In this document: piece by piece, positions 47,330 to 57,981 of the stretch
Layout: every line of letters starts with the position of its first letter
Numbering within the stretch: position 1 is the first letter of the stretch
DNA from: an uncultured beta proteobacterium
Lineage (GTDB): Bacteria; Pseudomonadota; Gammaproteobacteria; Burkholderiales; Burkholderiaceae
NCBI GenBank assembly: GCA_903871735.1
Contig: CAIQHU010000060.1
Span: forward strand, 62,001 to 126,000
Length of the DNA stretch: 64,000 bases
Direction: 5' to 3'
Notes under the pieces: model-generated
Told to the model about the DNA's origin: nothing
The model's database searches: none
The model's input: only the letters and a program-made list of their open reading frames with translations
Position numbers and translations under genes: made by a program

Positions 47330-48232
47330 TTACTTAAAATGTTTTTGTAGTTTGTTGATCGCTGCTGTGTAGTCAGGCGAATTAATTACAGCACGAACGA
47401 GAGCGGCTGAACCGACCCCGGTATCTAATACTTGTGAGATAGTGTTTTCATCAACACCACCGATGCCAACGAGTGGATATTGGGCAAGTAGCTTGGCATA
47501 ATATGTGAGTCGTCCTAAGCCTTGCGGAGCAGTTTGCATTTGTTTGAGCGTCGTAGGAAAGATTGCACCTAGTGCAATATAACTAGGCGCATATTGGTGG
47601 GCTCTGAGCATTTCAGCATAGCCATGTGTGCTGATTCCAAGTCGAAGGCCTGCTGCCCGAATGCGGGATAGGTCTGCAGTATCTAAATCTTCTTGACCAA
47701 GATGAACCCCGTAGGCTGCCTCTTCAATAGCAAGTTCCCAATAATCATTGATAAAGAGTTGACTATCGTATGCACGTCCAGTAGCAATTGCAGTTTTTAC
47801 TTGTTCAAGAATTTGCTGCTTATCATTTGATTTAAATCGCAGTTGGATTGTTTTTAAGCCTGCTTGCGCAAGTTTTTTGACCCAACTCGCATCGGGAGCT
47901 ACAACATAAAGCCCTAGATTTTTTGGACAAGGCGCAAAACTTTCAGAAGGATTTGGGTGAATACCAAAGAGCATTGGTGATGCTGGCCAGGTAAGTGGAT
48001 CAAATTGTTCTAGGGATGAGCATTGTTGTTGCCAGGCCAGAGCAATGCACTGCGCATCTTGATTGATAAAGCCGAGTTGCCATGAAGCCGCTTTAGTAAT
48101 TCGATAAATTGGTTCGTGACTTGAAAATGTCAGAGACTGAAGATCTTCCTTTTGGGGAATCTGCAACTTTTGATGAAATTTGATAATTGCTTGCGCTAGC
48201 GCATGTTCACTGGGGTTCAGATGATGCATCAT
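47330..48232 (-). CDS. thiE: thiamine-phosphate synthase ThiE, N-terminally extended
   Basis: A 300-residue protein. The C-terminal two thirds is ThiE: LGLYVVAPDASWVKKL, TIQLRFKS, INDYWELAIEEAAYGVHLGQEDL, STHGYAEML, ALGAIFPTTLK and LVGIGGV. It joins HMP-diphosphate and thiazole phosphate to give thiamine phosphate. About 105 residues precede this domain and match no domain I know; a comparable extension occurs in other Burkholderiales. It overlaps thiG by 4 bases. Confidence 0.92.
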   Translation of the reverse strand: MMHHLNPSEHALAQAIIKFHQKLQIPQKEDLQSLTFSSHEPIYRITKAASWQLGFINQDAQCIALAWQQQCSSLEQFDPLTWPASPMLFGIHPNPSESFAPCPKNLGLYVVAPDASWVKKLAQAGLKTIQLRFKSNDKQQILEQVKTAIATGRAYDSQLFINDYWELAIEEAAYGVHLGQEDLDTADLSRIRAAGLRLGISTHGYAEMLRAHQYAPSYIALGAIFPTTLKQMQTAPQGLGRLTYYAKLLAQYPLVGIGGVDENTISQVLDTGVGSAALVRAVINSPDYTAAINKLQKHFK

Positions 48233-49050
48233 TTTGAAGACTCAGATTGGTGCCAAAAAGGTGTACCTAAAGTTGGGGTACTCGCCTTGGCCTGATGATG
48301 CTCGTTCATCGGCCCAGCTTCAAAGGCATTTCGACCGGCCAAAACTGCTTGTGCAAAAGCTTCGGCCATTCGCACGGGATGCGTCGCTAGGGCAACGGCC
48401 GTATTCAAGAGAACGGCGTCATAGCCCCACTCCATTACCTGGCAAGCATGGGATGGTTTCCCAAGGCCTGCATCGATAATCATGGGTACTTGCAGGCGTT
48501 CTCGTAAAACCTGTAGGGCATATGGGTTATTAGGGCCTTTGCCAGTTCCGATTGGTGCTGCCCAAGGCATGATGGCTTGACAACCGACGTCTACTAAGCG
48601 CTGGCAGACCACTAAATCTTCCGTACAGTAGGGCAGAACCTTAAACCCTTCACGAATTAACTGTTGTGCGGTTGGTACTAATTGAATCGTATCAGGTTGG
48701 AGCGTGTAGTCATCGCCGATAATTTCTAATTTAATCCAATCGGTAGCAAACACCTCGCGCGACATATGCGCTATTTGCATGACCTCTTCGGGGCGGTGGC
48801 AGCCTGCAGTGTTTGGTAGGATGGGTATTTTTAAATCTTTAATAATTTCCCAAAAGCCACTTGAAATAGGTTCGGGATTTGCACCTTGACGTCTCAGGGA
48901 GGCAGTAATCATTGCTGGCTCGGCAATTTGAAGAGCTTGCACCAAAATCTGTGGTGATGGGTAGCGCGAAGTTCCTAAAAAAATTCTACTTGAAAACGTT
49001 TGGTCATAAAGTGAAAAGGTTGTGGGAGCTATATTTGTTTGAGTAGACAC
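48229..49050 (-). CDS. thiG: thiazole synthase ThiG
   Basis: A 273-residue TIM-barrel enzyme. FSSRIFLGTSRYPSPQI opens it, LPNTAGCHRPEEVMQIAHMSRE, WIKLEIIGDDYTLQPD (with the Schiff-base Lys) and LPYCTEDLVVCQRL follow, and the end has DAGLGKPSHACQVMEWGYDAVLLNTA. It builds the thiazole ring from DXP, iminoglycine and ThiS thiocarboxylate. It sits between thiS and thiE. Confidence 0.95.
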   Translation of the reverse strand: MSTQTNIAPTTFSLYDQTFSSRIFLGTSRYPSPQILVQALQIAEPAMITASLRRQGANPEPISSGFWEIIKDLKIPILPNTAGCHRPEEVMQIAHMSREVFATDWIKLEIIGDDYTLQPDTIQLVPTAQQLIREGFKVLPYCTEDLVVCQRLVDVGCQAIMPWAAPIGTGKGPNNPYALQVLRERLQVPMIIDAGLGKPSHACQVMEWGYDAVLLNTAVALATHPVRMAEAFAQAVLAGRNAFEAGPMNEHHQAKASTPTLGTPFWHQSESSK

Positions 49051-49053
49051 AGA

Positions 49054-49260
49054 TTAACCTCCTGTAACTGGTGAAATGATTTCAAGTTGATCCTGATCGA
49101 TTATTTCTGTTTGAGGGTAATCTTTTTTAGGAATAAAAATCCCATTTTTAGCGATCGCAAAGGGGGGTGTCGGATTTATTTGTAACAGTATTTCAGACAG
49201 TGTAATCGCGTTCGATACAGTGCTCAATTCTGTAGCCACTTGATTAATCAATATTTGCAT
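49054..49260 (-). CDS. thiS: sulfur carrier protein ThiS
   Basis: A 68-residue ubiquitin-like protein ending in VTGG, the Gly-Gly terminus that is adenylated and then carries sulfur for thiazole formation. It starts inside the end of thiO (17-base overlap) and stops 3 bases before thiG. No ThiF-type activating enzyme is in the window. Confidence 0.93.
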   Translation of the reverse strand: MQILINQVATELSTVSNAITLSEILLQINPTPPFAIAKNGIFIPKKDYPQTEIIDQDQLEIISPVTGG

Positions 49261-50332
49261 GATTTTCTTGAATCTGAATTGCTAAATGACGAGCGGTATG
49301 ACTAGTCCCTGTTTCAATCAACTCCAGAGTTGCATCGACGATGGCTGGAGCGATTAAATAACCATGTCGGTATAGGCCATTAATTTGAAGGGTTTGGTCA
49401 TTTAAATACTGAATAGCAGGGGAATTATTGGCTAGGGTTGGGCGACACTGGGCGTTTGCCTCAAGCATTCTTGCTTCCGCAAAACCTGAGTGGATAGTAT
49501 ATGCCGCGCTTAACAGTTCGAGGGTTGATCTGACGCTAATTGCAGACTGATCTTCGGATTCGATTTCAGTAGCACCGATGACATAGATGTGATCCTTTTT
49601 AGGAGCTATATAAATTGGATATTTGGGATGCATCAGTCTAGTTGGTCTTTGCAACTGGACTTCGGGCGCAAAAACTCGAATGACCTCCCCCCGAACACCG
49701 CGTAATGCTTGCCATTGTGGTCTTGATCCTAGCCCTCGGCAATCAAGTATCCAGGTATGCGAATTCGTTGGAAAGTCGCTTGGTTTTTTTGGACTTTGCC
49801 AGTTGTAAGTCACACCGAGTTCAAGCCCTTTTTTGAGGAGAGAATCTAAAAGAGCGCGATTATCAAGTTGTCCCTCATTGGGCAGATAGATACCTTCCCC
49901 AAATGCTGGGCTTAGGTTTGGCTCTAGATTTTTTAGAGCAAGCGTGTCAAGGTGCACTGATCTTGCGTATTGCTGATCAAGATGTTGTTCGACCTGATGC
50001 AGTTGTGTCTGAAAATGTCTTGCCACTGAGGCATCTTGCTGATGCCAGATGATGAGTGAGCCATTGTGCTGAAAAAAAATATTTGCGTTGAGTTCCTCAA
50101 TAATAGTAGGCCAGCGAGTCAGGCTATAAAAGCCCATGTGTACGATAGGTAGTTCGCACGAGACTGACTCCGCAAGAGGTGCTAACATGGCAGCAGCAGC
50201 ATAAGCTGCTGATTGTTGATGCTCGAGAGGGCTTTTTTCAAAGACCGCCACCTGATAGTTTTTCTTGGCTAACGAATAAGCGAGTAATCTACCTAGCAGG
50301 CCGGCTCCTAAAATAATGATGGATTGACGCAT
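49244..50332 (-). CDS. thiO: glycine oxidase ThiO
   Basis: A 362-residue flavoprotein of the D-amino-acid oxidase family. IIILGAGLLGRLLAYSLAKK is the FAD-binding Rossmann motif, AAAAMLAPLAES the family follow-up, WILDCRGLGSRPQW and VRGEVIRVFAPEV in the middle, and NGLYRHGYLIAPAI near the end. It oxidises glycine to the imine used by ThiG. It follows thiC by 63 bases. Confidence 0.93.
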   Translation of the reverse strand: MRQSIIILGAGLLGRLLAYSLAKKNYQVAVFEKSPLEHQQSAAYAAAAMLAPLAESVSCELPIVHMGFYSLTRWPTIIEELNANIFFQHNGSLIIWHQQDASVARHFQTQLHQVEQHLDQQYARSVHLDTLALKNLEPNLSPAFGEGIYLPNEGQLDNRALLDSLLKKGLELGVTYNWQSPKKPSDFPTNSHTWILDCRGLGSRPQWQALRGVRGEVIRVFAPEVQLQRPTRLMHPKYPIYIAPKKDHIYVIGATEIESEDQSAISVRSTLELLSAAYTIHSGFAEARMLEANAQCRPTLANNSPAIQYLNDQTLQINGLYRHGYLIAPAIVDATLELIETGTSHTARHLAIQIQENHANID

Positions 50333-50395
50333 AATCGGAACTAGATGGATTAATTGGTTGGCGCGCGTTGGGTAAAGGAGCCGCGCGCCTTCGAA

Positions 50396-52300
<1,905 letters not shown>

Positions 52301-52320
52301 TCAACAGAGACAAGTTATTG

Positions 52321-52398
52321 AAAACTCCCCACGCCAGTATTATCTGGTTCGGGTGAAGGGTATTTCTCAGCCAGTAGATTTCTACTAGCACCCCTGTT
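52321..52398 (-). promoter_or_regulatory. TPP riboswitch (THI box) of thiC
   Basis: Reading the minus strand: GGGGTGC, a short variable stem, then GGCTGAGAAATACCC, ACCCGAACCAGATAATACTGGCGTGGGGAG. The CTGAGA, the GAACC and the closing GGGG/CCCC stem are the conserved THI elements. It lies about 50 bases before the thiC start, so thiC and the downstream thiO, thiS, thiG, thiE should be switched off by thiamine diphosphate. No clear terminator lies between, so control may be translational. Confidence 0.93.
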
Positions 52399-52426
52399 TC
52401 ATCCAAGCTTTAATTTAACACAATTT

Positions 52427-52459
52427 AGCGCACTCGCCCGACAGATTTTAAGGTGCGCT
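52427..52459 (-). terminator. hairpin downstream of the SDR gene
   Basis: AGCGCAC at 52427-52433 pairs with GTGCGCT at 52453-52459 (7 perfect base pairs, 19-base loop), nested beside a GACAG/CTGTC pair. It follows the SDR gene (minus strand) and separates it from the thi operon. There is no long T-run, so its efficiency is uncertain. Confidence 0.4.
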
Positions 52460-52516
52460 TAAAACCTGTCTAAAACATGTTCGTAGTTGCCTCAATTGAA
52501 TAACTCCTAAGAGTCA

Positions 52517-53284
52517 TTAGTAACGATAACGTGCTCCACCATCGACATTAATGACCTCACCGCTCAGATATTTACCATGTTCGGAAGCCAAAAAGACGGC
52601 TAGCTCAGCAATTTCCGAGGGTTCTCCCATCCGGCCATAGGGCAGATTACCGACTAATTTAGCATACGCTTTTCGGTCAACTTCATTGGTTGGGTTGAGG
52701 ATACTTTCAGTGCGGGTTGTACGAATTAAGCCTGGGCTGATCCCAACCACACGGATATTGTCATCCACACTCTCAGATCCAAGGGCATTCGTAAAAGCAA
52801 CAAGTGCAGCATTGGCGGTTGATGTACCAATTGATTTAGCATTCAAACGTTCAGCAGCAATTCCGATAATATTAATAATGACTCCGCCGTGAGCGTGTAA
52901 TTTCATGAAGGGGTAGACTCTTCTGGTTAAGAAGATGGTGGACATGACTTTACCCTCCCAAGCGTCTCGGAATTTGGTTGGATCGATTTCGAATAAAGAT
53001 CCGCGCCCCATTGCGCCCGCTGAGTTCACTAAGATAGTCGTCTTCGCAAAGAAGGGCTCGAGTTGATCGATATTTTTATCTTCTGATAGATTGACTGCCA
53101 TTGTTTGAACATCGACGCCGTACTCCGCCACTAATTGCTGCTGAGCTTGTTGCAGAGATTTTTCATCTCTGGCAACAAGTCGCAGTGCACAACCGCGTTT
53201 TGCAAAAGCTGAAGCGATACCAAAGCCAATACCTTTTGAGCCACCGGTAATAAGTACTACTTGATTTTTAAAATCTGTTGTCAT
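52517..53284 (-). CDS. SDR-family protein lacking the YxxxK active site
   Basis: A 255-residue short-chain dehydrogenase fold. The cofactor site GGSKGIGFG is at 14-22, NSAG near 87-90 and a normal C-terminal SGEVINVDGGARY. At the position of the catalytic Tyr-x-x-x-Lys the sequence reads AKSIGTSTANAAL (149-161), so both Tyr and Lys are missing, and the usual upstream Ser is replaced by NIIG. It may use another mechanism or only bind cofactor. It follows a Bug gene by 45 bases. Confidence 0.85.
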   Translation of the reverse strand: MTTDFKNQVVLITGGSKGIGFGIASAFAKRGCALRLVARDEKSLQQAQQQLVAEYGVDVQTMAVNLSEDKNIDQLEPFFAKTTILVNSAGAMGRGSLFEIDPTKFRDAWEGKVMSTIFLTRRVYPFMKLHAHGGVIINIIGIAAERLNAKSIGTSTANAALVAFTNALGSESVDDNIRVVGISPGLIRTTRTESILNPTNEVDRKAYAKLVGNLPYGRMGEPSEIAELAVFLASEHGKYLSGEVINVDGGARYRY

Positions 53285-53329
53285 TGAGAAATCTTTACGT
53301 TAGTTAGAAGGAAAAAGAGGGTGGAGTTA

Positions 53330-54313
53330 CTATTCTGGCTTGATCTCAAGTTGACGGATACGCTGGCCCCATACTTGACTTTCTTGCGCGATGAATTTTG
53401 CAAATTGGGCTGGATTATCGTCTCTGGATTCTGCGCCAATATCAAATAGACGTTTTTGCATGACTGGGGTAGCCATGATTTTTACGATTTCACCATTGAG
53501 TTGATTCACGATTGCTTGAGGAACTTTTGCTGGCAAGAACAAAGCGTACCACTCGTAGGTAACCACATTCGGGTAGCCAGATTCAGCAATGGTGGGTAGA
53601 TCTGCGAGGGCGGGAGGCCTTTTCGCGCCAGTTGTCGCAATGGCGCGTAGTCCGCCGGATTTTACATGGGGCATTGTGGCAGTTGGGCTATTGACGAAGA
53701 CTTGAAACCGACCTGCGAGTAAGTCAATAATCGCTGGACCACCGCCTTTATAGGGAATACTGAGGACATCGATACCGGCTTGTTTTTTTAGGTACTCCAT
53801 CGTCAGGTGTCCTGAGGAGTTGCCGCCGGGTTGACCGTAAGCTAGCACTCCGGGGTTGGCCTTAGCGTAGGCGATGAGTTCGGCAAATGTTTTAACTGGC
53901 AGACTCGGATGAACGGTCAGAAGGCCTGGCATGATACCCACCATAGCAAGAGGGGTAAAGTCTTTTTCGGGATCATAGGGCAGAGACTTAGAAATATAAG
54001 GATTAATGACATGAGAACTAATCAGCATTGCCATGGTGTGACCGTCTGGCGCAGATTTAGCAAGTTCACTCGTCCCGATAATTTGATTGGCCCCCGGCTT
54101 ATTCTCGACAATGACGGTTTGATTGAGTACTTTACCTAGTTCTACAGCTAGGGACCTTGCTAAAAAGTCATTGGTAGCACCTGGCGCGACTGGCACAATA
54201 ATTCTGAGATTTTTACTTGGAAAGGGATCTGCCGCATTGCTAATTCCGCAGGTACTCATCATGGTGAGCCATAGCGTAGCCAAGGCGAATTTTTTGAACT
54301 GGTTTTGGAGCAT
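53330..54313 (-). CDS. Bug/TctC-family periplasmic substrate-binding protein
   Basis: A 327-residue Bug receptor with a signal peptide ending CGISNAA. Then FPSKNLRIIVPVAPGATNDFLARS, which lacks the usual PFxxGG (here PVAPGA), and VENKPGANQIIG with GAN where most have GAGG. These are small departures from the standard ligand-loop motifs. It is co-transcribed with the SDR gene and diverges from the Gfo/Idh/MocA gene. Confidence 0.88.
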   Translation of the reverse strand: MLQNQFKKFALATLWLTMMSTCGISNAADPFPSKNLRIIVPVAPGATNDFLARSLAVELGKVLNQTVIVENKPGANQIIGTSELAKSAPDGHTMAMLISSHVINPYISKSLPYDPEKDFTPLAMVGIMPGLLTVHPSLPVKTFAELIAYAKANPGVLAYGQPGGNSSGHLTMEYLKKQAGIDVLSIPYKGGGPAIIDLLAGRFQVFVNSPTATMPHVKSGGLRAIATTGAKRPPALADLPTIAESGYPNVVTYEWYALFLPAKVPQAIVNQLNGEIVKIMATPVMQKRLFDIGAESRDDNPAQFAKFIAQESQVWGQRIRQLEIKPE

Positions 54314-54678
54314 CGTAATTCCTTTGAAAGTTAGGTGATGAATACAGATTAGTGTAGGCAGGTGGTATATTTTTTAGTAGGAATTTGTGCTTGAAATGTT
54401 GATTATCTGGTTTATGCTAAAAATTAGTATTTTTTATTTGTAGTATTTTAGATGATTATTTTTATACACACTCAAAGTGTAACTAAAAGTCAGTAATCAA
54501 CCGAATCAGTAAATACCCGTGGAGGTTGTTTTAGTTAATCTAAAGGTTCAATCACAGACCATTTTCTGCATTCATGAGCGATTCTTAGGAGCACTGAAGA
54601 AGCATTTAGTATCTTTATAAAGTGTTAAGATAATGCCAAGAATTACCTTAAACTAGGTAAATAATTAGGAGATTGTCG
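54314..54678. other. 365-base divergent promoter region
   Basis: No coding stretch recognised on either strand. It separates the divergent Bug (minus) and oxidoreductase (plus) genes and is very AT-rich in its first half, as expected for promoters. A short ACACTCAAAGTGT dyad lies near 54468-54480, and an inverted repeat near its end is listed separately. Confidence 0.5.
54625..54651. promoter_or_regulatory. imperfect inverted repeat before the oxidoreductase operon
   Basis: TTAAGATAAT, 6 bases, then ATTACCTTAA: the arms match at 9 of 10 positions. The repeat ends 27 bases before ATG 54679, a position that suits an operator overlapping the promoter. No regulator gene is adjacent. Confidence 0.4.
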
Positions 54679-55758
54679 ATGCAACACAAGCAATTAGGAA
54701 TTGCGGTCATTGGTGCTGGCCGGATTGGTACGCTGCGAGCTAGACTAGCTGCCAAACATCCTTCTGTACAATTTTTAGCGATTGCTGATCAGGATATTTC
54801 AAAAGCGAAAGCACTCGCTGAAACTTGTGGAGCTGATTTTTATTCAGCAGATAATGATGAGGTGATTGCTCGGCCTGAGGTGACGGCAGTTTTTGTTTCG
54901 ACCCCGGAAGGTGAGCATGCAGCGCCGATTAAAAAAGCCCTCGAGCTTGGTAAGCCTGTCTTAGTAGAAAAGCCATTAGCACTCACCTTAGAAGATGCAG
55001 ATGATATTTTAGCAACTCTGCAAGCGACTGGAGGTAAGCTAAACGTTGGATACAGCCGTCGTTTTAAAGAATGTTACTTGCGCGCAAAGGAACAAATTAT
55101 TCATGAGCGTTTAGGCAAAATTATTGGCGGAACTGCTCGGGTGTATAACTCCCGTGCGCAAGCTTTTTCTATTTTAAAGCGGGACCCGCATGCGACTCCA
55201 GTACTTGATGTATTAACGTATTACGTAGATTTGATGTGTTGGTTCTTAGATGGAACGAGTAAACCTGTAGAAGTAGTTGCTCGGGGACAGTCTGGGGTGT
55301 TTAAGGCTGCAGGGTATAGCGCAGATGATGTGACTTGGGCAATTATTACTTTTTCTGATGGCGCAGTCATTAACTTGGGAATTAGTTATGCCCTTCCGGC
55401 ACGTTATCCCACTTTGGGGCAATCGGATCGACTTGAACTACTGGGTTTAGAAGGTACGATGATCATCGATGACGATCATATGGATCATATTTTATTTTCT
55501 GATCGGGGAATTCCGCATGCCTATGTCCCGGATCACGCAGTGAATATGGCCTTTATTGGGAGCAATACAGCTGGCGATTGGGCTTGTGGAGATTTTTGGG
55601 GGTCCCTTGGGAACGAAACGCGTTCTTGGTTGGACTCCTTAGTGACGGGTAGTCCAACGGTGCATACAACACCCTTGCAGGCGCGTATGAATTTAGAGAC
55701 CACAATTGCCATTGAGCGGGCGGTTGCCAGCGGGCAATCGGTTCGTTTACCTTTTTAG
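54679..55758 (+). CDS. Gfo/Idh/MocA-family oxidoreductase
   Basis: A 359-residue NAD(P)-dependent oxidoreductase. GAGRIGTLRARLAA is the Rossmann motif and VLVEKPLALT carries the conserved Lys, while VLDVLTYYVDLMCW supplies the active-site Asp region. Family members oxidise inositols, sugars or related alcohols. ATG 54679 is favoured by TAGGAG 7 bases upstream. It opens a plus-strand group with Bug, CoA-transferase and hydratase genes. Confidence 0.88.
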   Translation: MQHKQLGIAVIGAGRIGTLRARLAAKHPSVQFLAIADQDISKAKALAETCGADFYSADNDEVIARPEVTAVFVSTPEGEHAAPIKKALELGKPVLVEKPLALTLEDADDILATLQATGGKLNVGYSRRFKECYLRAKEQIIHERLGKIIGGTARVYNSRAQAFSILKRDPHATPVLDVLTYYVDLMCWFLDGTSKPVEVVARGQSGVFKAAGYSADDVTWAIITFSDGAVINLGISYALPARYPTLGQSDRLELLGLEGTMIIDDDHMDHILFSDRGIPHAYVPDHAVNMAFIGSNTAGDWACGDFWGSLGNETRSWLDSLVTGSPTVHTTPLQARMNLETTIAIERAVASGQSVRLPF

Positions 55759-55770
55759 AGGAAGTACAAG

Positions 55771-56736
55771 ATGTCATTCAGAATATTACGTAGTATTTTT
55801 GTATCCGCTATAGTTTCAATCACGTCTTTGAGCATGGCGCAGCAATATCCCGAGCGCACGGTAAAGATTGTGGGCCCTGGTGCCGGTTCTGGTACAGATT
55901 TAACGGCTCGAATTTTAGCTAAATCATTGGCCAAAATTTGGCAGCAGTCGGTCATCATAGAAAACCGTCCAGGTGCAGGTGGTACCTTAGGAATCTCTTC
56001 GGTTGTGAATGCTCCTGGAGACGGTTATACCCTCCTCGCGCAATCGGCCACTTATGTGATTAATCCGGCAGTTTATAAAAATCAAGGTTTTGACGTTCTC
56101 AAGAGTTTAGTAGACATTGATATGATTGCTACGACGCCTTATATTTTAGTAACGGCTGCGAGTAACTCAGCGCAACATGTTAAAGGGTTAATACAGGAAG
56201 CTAAAGCCAAACCTGGCGATTTAACGTTTAGTTCAGCGGGTGTAGGGAGTTCCACCCATTTAGCTTCAGAATACTTTAATCAGGTTGCAGGTATTAAGGG
56301 CATGCATATTCCTTATAAAAGTACTCCCGAAGCATTGCAAGATGTTATTTCTGCTAGGGTAACTTACATGATGGCGCCTTATGAGACGGCGATTACGCAT
56401 ATCAAGTCTGGTAAGTTACGAGCACTTGGTTTATCGAGTAAGGTGCGATCTGAAATTAGTCCACAAATACCAACGATTGCAGAGCAATTGGATCCAAATT
56501 TTGATATTAATTTTTGGGTTGGTATTTGGGCACCAATGGCAACCCCTGATAATATTGTGCAAAAAATCAATGCTGATATAAGTAAAGCATTGCAAGATCC
56601 AGAAACGAAGACATCATTTACGAATGCAGGTATCACCGTCCGGACGATGGGACAGCAACAATTTGCTAAGTACGTGCGGGAGGAAATTGCGCGTTATAAA
56701 GTGATTGCTGGTAAGGCGGGTATTACCCCGCAATAA
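55771..56736 (+). CDS. Bug/TctC-family periplasmic substrate-binding protein
   Basis: A 321-residue Bug receptor with a signal peptide ending TSLSMAQ. It has YPERTVKIVGPGAGSGTDLTARIL, where GPGAGS replaces the usual PFAPGG, and VENRPGAGGTLG. It starts 12 bases after the oxidoreductase gene and is followed by the CoA-transferase gene, so it belongs to that operon. Confidence 0.9.
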   Translation: MSFRILRSIFVSAIVSITSLSMAQQYPERTVKIVGPGAGSGTDLTARILAKSLAKIWQQSVIIENRPGAGGTLGISSVVNAPGDGYTLLAQSATYVINPAVYKNQGFDVLKSLVDIDMIATTPYILVTAASNSAQHVKGLIQEAKAKPGDLTFSSAGVGSSTHLASEYFNQVAGIKGMHIPYKSTPEALQDVISARVTYMMAPYETAITHIKSGKLRALGLSSKVRSEISPQIPTIAEQLDPNFDINFWVGIWAPMATPDNIVQKINADISKALQDPETKTSFTNAGITVRTMGQQQFAKYVREEIARYKVIAGKAGITPQ

Positions 56737-56776
56737 TCCAATACATGAATACAACAATGATGAGAGAGCAAGAGTT

Positions 56777-57958
56777 ATGTCGATAGGGTTTGAGTCTAGT
56801 GCTCTTGGCCGTTTTAAGGTTTTAGACTTGTCGCGAGTCCGAGCAGGTCCAGTTTGTGTGCGTCAATTAGCTGATTTTGGAGCTGACGTTCTAAAGATTG
56901 AAAACCCTGTATATGAAAATTTAGCAGGTCCTCGGGACGGTTCTGATTTTCAAAATTTACACCGCAATAAAAAATCGTTGACTTTAAATTTGAAGTCGCC
57001 AGAGGGCGTGAAAATTTTTTATGAATTAGTCAAGACTGCTGATGTGGTGGTTGAAAATTATCGGCCTGATGTGAAATTTCGTTTAGGAATTGATTACGAG
57101 ACTTTAAAGGCAATTAATCCAAGAATTATCCTAGTCAGTATTTCTGGCTTTGGTGAGGACGGGCCCTATGCCAGTCGTCCTGGTTTAGATCAGATTGCTC
57201 AGGGTCTTTCTGGGTTGATGTCGGTGACTGGTAAGGCGGGTGAAGGTCCGATGCGGGCTGGCGCAGCTATTGCTGATGTTACGGCTGGTTTACTAGGTGG
57301 TTTAGGTGTTTTGACTGCACTACTTGAGCGGGAAGTTAGTGGTCAAGGTCAGTGGGTACAATCGAATTTATTGTCAGCGGGGATTACTCTTTTAGACTTT
57401 CAGGCGGCGCGTTATACGATTGCCAACGATGTGCCTAAACAGATGGGTAATGATCATCCGAGTTATATGCCAACATCGGCTTATCCGACTAAGGACGGCT
57501 TTATTAATATCGCAGTCACTGGCTCCTCTGGCTGGGAGAACTTTTGTCGGGTGACTGGCCGAGACGATTTGTGGCAGGATATGCAATATAAGACTCCGAA
57601 GGGAAGATCTGATAATCGGCATAATTTAAATCAAGCTTTGAGTAAAATGACTCTTGAAAAGACCACTGCTGATTGGATGGATATATTCCTAGGTGGGCAA
57701 ATAGCTTGTGGTCCTATTTACCAAATGAATGAAGTCTTTGCGGATCCACAAGTAAAGCATTTACAATCGACTGTAGCGGTAACTCATCCTGAACTTGGCG
57801 AGTTAAATTTATTGAATCAAGGGGTTAAATTAACTAGAACACCTGCTAAGATTGTGAGTAGTTCCCCGTTACAAGGTCAGCATACTAACCAAGTGTTAGA
57901 AGAAATGGGATATACCGAAGAGCAAATTACCGATTTACGCACAAAGGCAGTCATTTAA
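56777..57958 (+). CDS. CaiB/BaiF-family CoA-transferase
   Basis: A 393-residue class III CoA-transferase. LDLSRVRAGPVCVRQLADFGADVLKIENP opens it, with LNLKSPEGVKIFYELVKTADVVVENYRP next and SISGFGEDGPYASRPGLDQIAQGLSGLMS carrying the catalytic Asp. It moves CoA from one carboxylic acid to another. ATG 56777 is preceded by GAGAGAGCAAGAG; the longer frame from 56705 would overlap the Bug gene. It precedes an enoyl-CoA hydratase, so a CoA-linked breakdown route is likely. Confidence 0.9.
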   Translation: MSIGFESSALGRFKVLDLSRVRAGPVCVRQLADFGADVLKIENPVYENLAGPRDGSDFQNLHRNKKSLTLNLKSPEGVKIFYELVKTADVVVENYRPDVKFRLGIDYETLKAINPRIILVSISGFGEDGPYASRPGLDQIAQGLSGLMSVTGKAGEGPMRAGAAIADVTAGLLGGLGVLTALLEREVSGQGQWVQSNLLSAGITLLDFQAARYTIANDVPKQMGNDHPSYMPTSAYPTKDGFINIAVTGSSGWENFCRVTGRDDLWQDMQYKTPKGRSDNRHNLNQALSKMTLEKTTADWMDIFLGGQIACGPIYQMNEVFADPQVKHLQSTVAVTHPELGELNLLNQGVKLTRTPAKIVSSSPLQGQHTNQVLEEMGYTEEQITDLRTKAVI

Positions 57959-57981
57959 AACCTATTAATCACTGGAAAATC

